Shown: positions 13,820 through 16,148 of the stretch, piece after piece
How positions within the stretch are numbered: position 1 is the stretch's first letter
Layout: each line of letters begins with the position of its first letter
Program-made: the position numbers and the translations under genes
Notes under the pieces: generated by a model
Told to the model about the DNA's origin: nothing
What the model saw: only the letters and a program-made list of their open reading frames with translations
Database searches by the model: none
NCBI GenBank assembly: GCA_045648175.1
Contig: JAZRNN010000055.1
Span: 1 to 16,148 of the forward strand
Direction: 5' to 3'
DNA: 16,148 bases
Origin: SIG440 sp045648175
Lineage (GTDB): Bacteria > Bacillota > Clostridia > Monoglobales > Monoglobaceae

Positions 13820-13868
13820 CATTCAAGCGGAGCAATCATTCGTTGAATGGCGTTTTTCGTGTTAGAAT
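13814..13868 (+). promoter_or_regulatory. ardA promoter module (copy 1 of a duplicated operator-promoter)
   Basis: ATCTTCC (13814-13820), 4 nt, AAGCGGAGCAATCATT (13825-13840), 22 nt, TAGAAT (13863-13868) as the -10. The same boxes at identical spacing recur at 14502-14556. No -35 consensus exists, and the 16-bp box ends about where the -35 should begin, so a bound activator or alternative factor is likely. Copy 1 also contains the dyad CCATTCAA / TTGAATGG (13819-13850), which is not shared with copy 2. Confidence 0.6.
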
Positions 13869-13966
13869 AGAATTAGAGATATTTTGTTGAAAAATCTGGA
13901 ATAATGGCGTTCTTCCCACAGTAGTATATAAGAAAAAAACAAAATAGAAAGTGGGGAACAAAAGAT

Positions 13967-14500
13967 ATGGGAAAAATGGTTGTATATCTGGCTAATCTTG
14001 GTCGGTATAATGAAGGTATTTTGCAGGGGCGTTGGCTAAAACTTCCAGCCAGCACAGAAGCACTTGAAAAAGTGCTTGATGAAATCGGCATTAACGAAAT
14101 GTATGAAGAATATTTCATAATTGATAGTGAAAGTGATATTCTCGGCATTAACAATGCTATCAATGAATTTTCTAGCATTCAGAAACTAAACGAATTGGCA
14201 GAGTGCCTTGAACTGATTTCAGCAGATGATGAACGAAAACTTGAAGCCATATTGGAATATGAAAATTGTACATCGGCAACGGAACTAATTAAAATCATAG
14301 AAAATTTAGATAACTATGATTTGCTTGACGGCGTTGATACGGAAGAAGAACTAGGTTATTACTTTGCTGATGAATTATGTTGTATCAACATACCAGAGAA
14401 TATTAAATGCTACTTTGACTATGAAAGATACGGCAGAGATATTCGGTTAGAAGGAAATGGAATTTTCACAAGTTTTGGATTTTTAATTGATAACTCTTAA
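13967..14500 (+). CDS. ardA: ArdA-family antirestriction protein
   Basis: ArdA is an elongated acidic dimer that mimics bent B-DNA and inhibits type I restriction-modification enzymes, protecting incoming mobile DNA. The protein has 177 residues, normal for the family, and is very acidic. The N-terminal signature VYLANLGRYNEGILQGRWLKLP (residues 5-26) and the block YEEYFIIDSES are characteristic. The C-terminal part has LGYYFADELCCINIPENIKCYFDYERYGRDIRLEGNGIFTSFGFL, matching the family's third domain with its conserved YFDYExYGRD and FTxxGF patterns. The ATG at 13967 follows a GTGGGGA SD-like sequence by about 10 nt. It is the first plus-strand gene of the divergent pair and has its own promoter module, shared with the integrase unit. 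Confidence 0.92.
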   Translation: MGKMVVYLANLGRYNEGILQGRWLKLPASTEALEKVLDEIGINEMYEEYFIIDSESDILGINNAINEFSSIQKLNELAECLELISADDERKLEAILEYENCTSATELIKIIENLDNYDLLDGVDTEEELGYYFADELCCINIPENIKCYFDYERYGRDIRLEGNGIFTSFGFLIDNS

Positions 14501-14501
14501 A

Positions 14502-14556
14502 ATCTTCCGCTTAAGCGGAGTAATCATTAGGAAATACGAAGATTGTGCGTTATAAT
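14502..14556 (+). promoter_or_regulatory. Integrase-unit promoter module (copy 2 of the duplicated operator-promoter)
   Basis: ATCTTCC (14502-14508), 4 nt, AAGCGGAGTAATCATT (14513-14528), 22 nt, TATAAT (14551-14556). The box overlaps the perfect 14-bp palindrome TCCGCTTAAGCGGA (14506-14519). AATCTTC (14501-14507) is also mirrored by GAAGATT (14538-14544). It drives the 42-residue ORF and the serine recombinase. Order and spacing are identical to those upstream of ardA. Confidence 0.65.
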
Positions 14557-14575
14557 AAAATTGTAGCCTACACAA

Positions 14576-14591
14576 TCAAATTGCAATTTGA
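14576..14591. promoter_or_regulatory. 16-bp perfect palindrome in the 5' UTR of the integrase unit
   Basis: TCAAATTGCAATTTGA is a perfect palindrome about 20-35 bp downstream of the TATAAT, so it covers the region just after the predicted start site. A smaller dyad TGTAG C CTACA (14562-14572) precedes it. The position suits a repressor operator; it is absent from the ardA copy. Confidence 0.5.
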
Positions 14592-14616
14592 AATCTTTTA
14601 TGAAAGGATTTCAGGT

Positions 14617-14745
14617 ATGAATAATATTGAAAACTCTTTAATGGAAATGTATCTTGAAAAATTATATCAAGATGAAATTATTACATTTTCAGAAATGGAA
14701 GAGATTAGAAACCAAATGATTACAAACATAGATAAAGTTGCTTAA
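14617..14745 (+). CDS. Small 42-residue protein ahead of the serine recombinase
   Basis: The ORF starts MNNIENSLMEMYLEKLYQDE and ends NIDKVA. It is acidic, helical and Met/Glu-rich, with no recognised family. The ATG at 14617 is preferred over the longer frame from 14545 because GAAAGGA lies about 7 nt upstream, and because the -10 and the palindromic operator lie inside the longer frame. It ends 23 nt before the recombinase start and is clearly cotranscribed with it. Small proteins paired with serine integrases are often directionality factors or regulators. That role is only suggested by position. Confidence 0.7.
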   Translation: MNNIENSLMEMYLEKLYQDEIITFSEMEEIRNQMITNIDKVA

Positions 14746-14768
14746 TAATCAGGAAAGGAGACGAAGAT

Positions 14769-16148
14769 ATGAGCAAACGAGTTAAAGCAGTTGAAGTTAT
14801 TGAAGCAAAAGAAAACATTTCTTTAACTGGTCAAATACAAAATCCAATTAAAAAGGTCGCTGCTTACTGCAGAGTAAGCACCGACCATATTGAACAAAAG
14901 ACTTCTTATGAAGCACAGGTTGATGAATATACAAAAAGAATTAAAGCAAATGATAAATGGGAATTTGCTGGAATTTATGCTGATGAAGCAAAAACTGGAA
15001 CTTGTTCTAGGAATAGAAACGAATTTAACAGAATGATACTTGACTGTAAGAACGGCAAAATAAATTTAATTCTCACAAAGTCAATTTCAAGATTTGCCCG
15101 AAATGTTGAAGATAGTATCAGAACAGTTCGTATTTTAAGAACTCAATATAATGTTGAAGTATTCTTTGAAAAAGAAAACATTTCAACATTTGATCCAAAA
15201 TCAGATATGATTTTCACAATTCTTGCTTCGGTGGCACAAGAAGAAAGCCGAAATATTAGTGATAACTGTACTTGGAATATTTACAAGAGAATGAAAGACG
15301 GAGTTCCCATCATTAACCATAACAGATTTTTGGGTTATGATAAAGATGAAAACGGAGAACTCGTCATAAATGAACAAGAAGCCAAAACAGTTAGATACAT
15401 ATTTAACAGATATTTAGAAGGGGTTGGCTATACCACAATAGCAAGAGAACTTGAAGCAAAAGGATTTCTAACTGGTGCTGGAAATACCAAGTGGCATGGT
15501 TCAACAGTAAGCGGTATTCTTCAAAACGAAAAGTATTATGGTGATTTACTACAACAGAAAACCTTTACTGTTGATTATTTAAGCCATAAACGAATTGATA
15601 ACAAAGGTCAAAAAGAAAAGTTCTTGATAAAAGAAAATCATCAGCCAATCATTTCAAAGGAACTTTGGTTAGCAGTCCAGAAGAAAAGAGAAGATAAGTT
15701 TTTAAAGACTTCTGGAAGTGATACAAACAAAGAAAGATTTGCTTCCAAATATGCTTTCTCTGGAAAACTTATATGTGCTAATTGTGGAAACACACTAAAA
15801 AGAAGAACTTGGAATGCTAAAACCGATGCTGAACGAATTGTATGGCAATGTAATGATTATATCAACAAAGGGAAAAGAAGTTGTGATAGTAAAGCCGTTG
15901 GAGATTTGACTATCAAAAGAGCATTTGTTGAAGTTTATAATTCAATCTTAAATGATAAGTCTGAATTTTTTGATACTTTCATAAAGACTATTGAAAGAAT
16001 TATCAAAAAGGGGCACGATAAAACCAAGTACGAAAAGGCACTTAAAGAAATCAGGCAAGTTGATGATAAAATCAGCAAATTAGTCCAGATGAAGATTGAC
16101 GGAGAATTATCTGCTGATGATTTCAAAAGAGAATATGATAATCTTAAC
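14769..16148 (+). CDS. Large serine recombinase (site-specific integrase), C-terminus beyond the window
   Basis: This recombinase cuts and rejoins attachment sites through a phosphoserine-DNA intermediate to integrate or excise the element. The visible 460 residues begin at an ATG with SD GGAAAGGAG about 8 nt upstream. After a 29-residue extension, the resolvase domain begins KVAAYCRVSTD with catalytic Ser37 and Arg35. ILTKSISRFARN follows, with the conserved arginines 108 and 111. A Recombinase domain starts at about 185 (RFLGYDKDENGELVINEQEAKTVRYIF). The zinc beta-ribbon uses Cys336, Cys339, Cys361 and Cys372, and a charged coiled coil follows from about 390. These features match TndX/TnpX-type integrases of clostridial elements. 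The frame is open at the window's last base. Its plus-strand position next to ardA marks the right part of a mobile element. Confidence 0.95.
   Translation, partial: MSKRVKAVEVIEAKENISLTGQIQNPIKKVAAYCRVSTDHIEQKTSYEAQVDEYTKRIKANDKWEFAGIYADEAKTGTCSRNRNEFNRMILDCKNGKINLILTKSISRFARNVEDSIRTVRILRTQYNVEVFFEKENISTFDPKSDMIFTILASVAQEESRNISDNCTWNIYKRMKDGVPIINHNRFLGYDKDENGELVINEQEAKTVRYIFNRYLEGVGYTTIARELEAKGFLTGAGNTKWHGSTVSGILQNEKYYGDLLQQKTFTVDYLSHKRIDNKGQKEKFLIKENHQPIISKELWLAVQKKREDKFLKTSGSDTNKERFASKYAFSGKLICANCGNTLKRRTWNAKTDAERIVWQCNDYINKGKRSCDSKAVGDLTIKRAFVEVYNSILNDKSEFFDTFIKTIERIIKKGHDKTKYEKALKEIRQVDDKISKLVQMKIDGELSADDFKREYDNLN

Noticed and set aside
13873..14178. 101-codon minus-strand frame overlapping ardA
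   Set aside because: It is antisense to a confident ArdA gene, rich in Ser and Leu as expected for a complementary frame, with no supported start.
1..16148. CRISPR array, rRNA or tRNA genes, insertion sequence transposase
   Set aside because: No regularly spaced direct repeats, no rRNA/tRNA-like segments and no DDE or IS200-type transposase were seen. The HUH protein has Rep-like YxxK spacing and no flanking IS200 ends.

Overview
The window looks like a chromosome segment of a low-GC, spore-forming member of the Clostridia, probably a gut Oscillospiraceae/Ruminococcaceae-type organism. The evidence is an abundant-type SLH surface protein, SpoIIP, folate-dependent TrmFO, good Shine-Dalgarno (SD) sites and AT-rich spacers. 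Species cannot be read from the sequence. The window splits into a chromosomal half (about 1-8.8 kb, every gene on the minus strand) and an accessory half (about 8.9 kb to the right edge).

Chromosomal half, in window order: a partial SLH-domain S-layer-type protein (1-1924, minus) behind a 386-bp leader with up to three stacked sigma-A promoters; trmFO (tRNA U54 methylation); an M14 zinc peptidase of the gamma-D-glutamyl-diaminopimelate type; spoIIP (forespore engulfment) between two clear intrinsic terminators; then a compact run on the minus strand of flavodoxin, TraX-family membrane protein and sugar-phosphate isomerase/epimerase-like protein, with an SGNH hydrolase upstream.

Accessory half: probably an integrative (mobilizable) element. 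It carries a large serine recombinase that runs off the right edge, an ArdA antirestriction protein, a compact HUH/rolling-circle Rep-like protein (HxH and YxxK motifs), two winged-helix-like proteins upstream of it, a 38-residue ORF, a double zinc-ribbon protein and an unrecognised 307-residue protein. No conjugation ATPase, coupling protein or type IV secretion gene is visible, so the element is either small and mobilizable or continues to the right.

The most interesting signals are regulatory. (1) The unrecognised 307-residue gene is preceded by about 200 nt of stacked hairpins. These contain a 10-codon leader ORF (MVKKWYYSCP) with its own SD, whose stop codon sits in a hairpin loop, and then an intrinsic terminator just before the gene's SD. 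This is the layout of ribosome-controlled attenuation. (2) ardA and the integrase unit share a duplicated promoter module: ATCTTCC, 4 nt, AAGCGGAGYAATCATT, exactly 22 nt, TAKAAT. This suggests one regulator switches restriction evasion and recombination together. (3) The divergent spacer at 13.56-13.70 kb has nested palindromes that could be an origin or oriT. All functional readings of these sites are inference from sequence alone.
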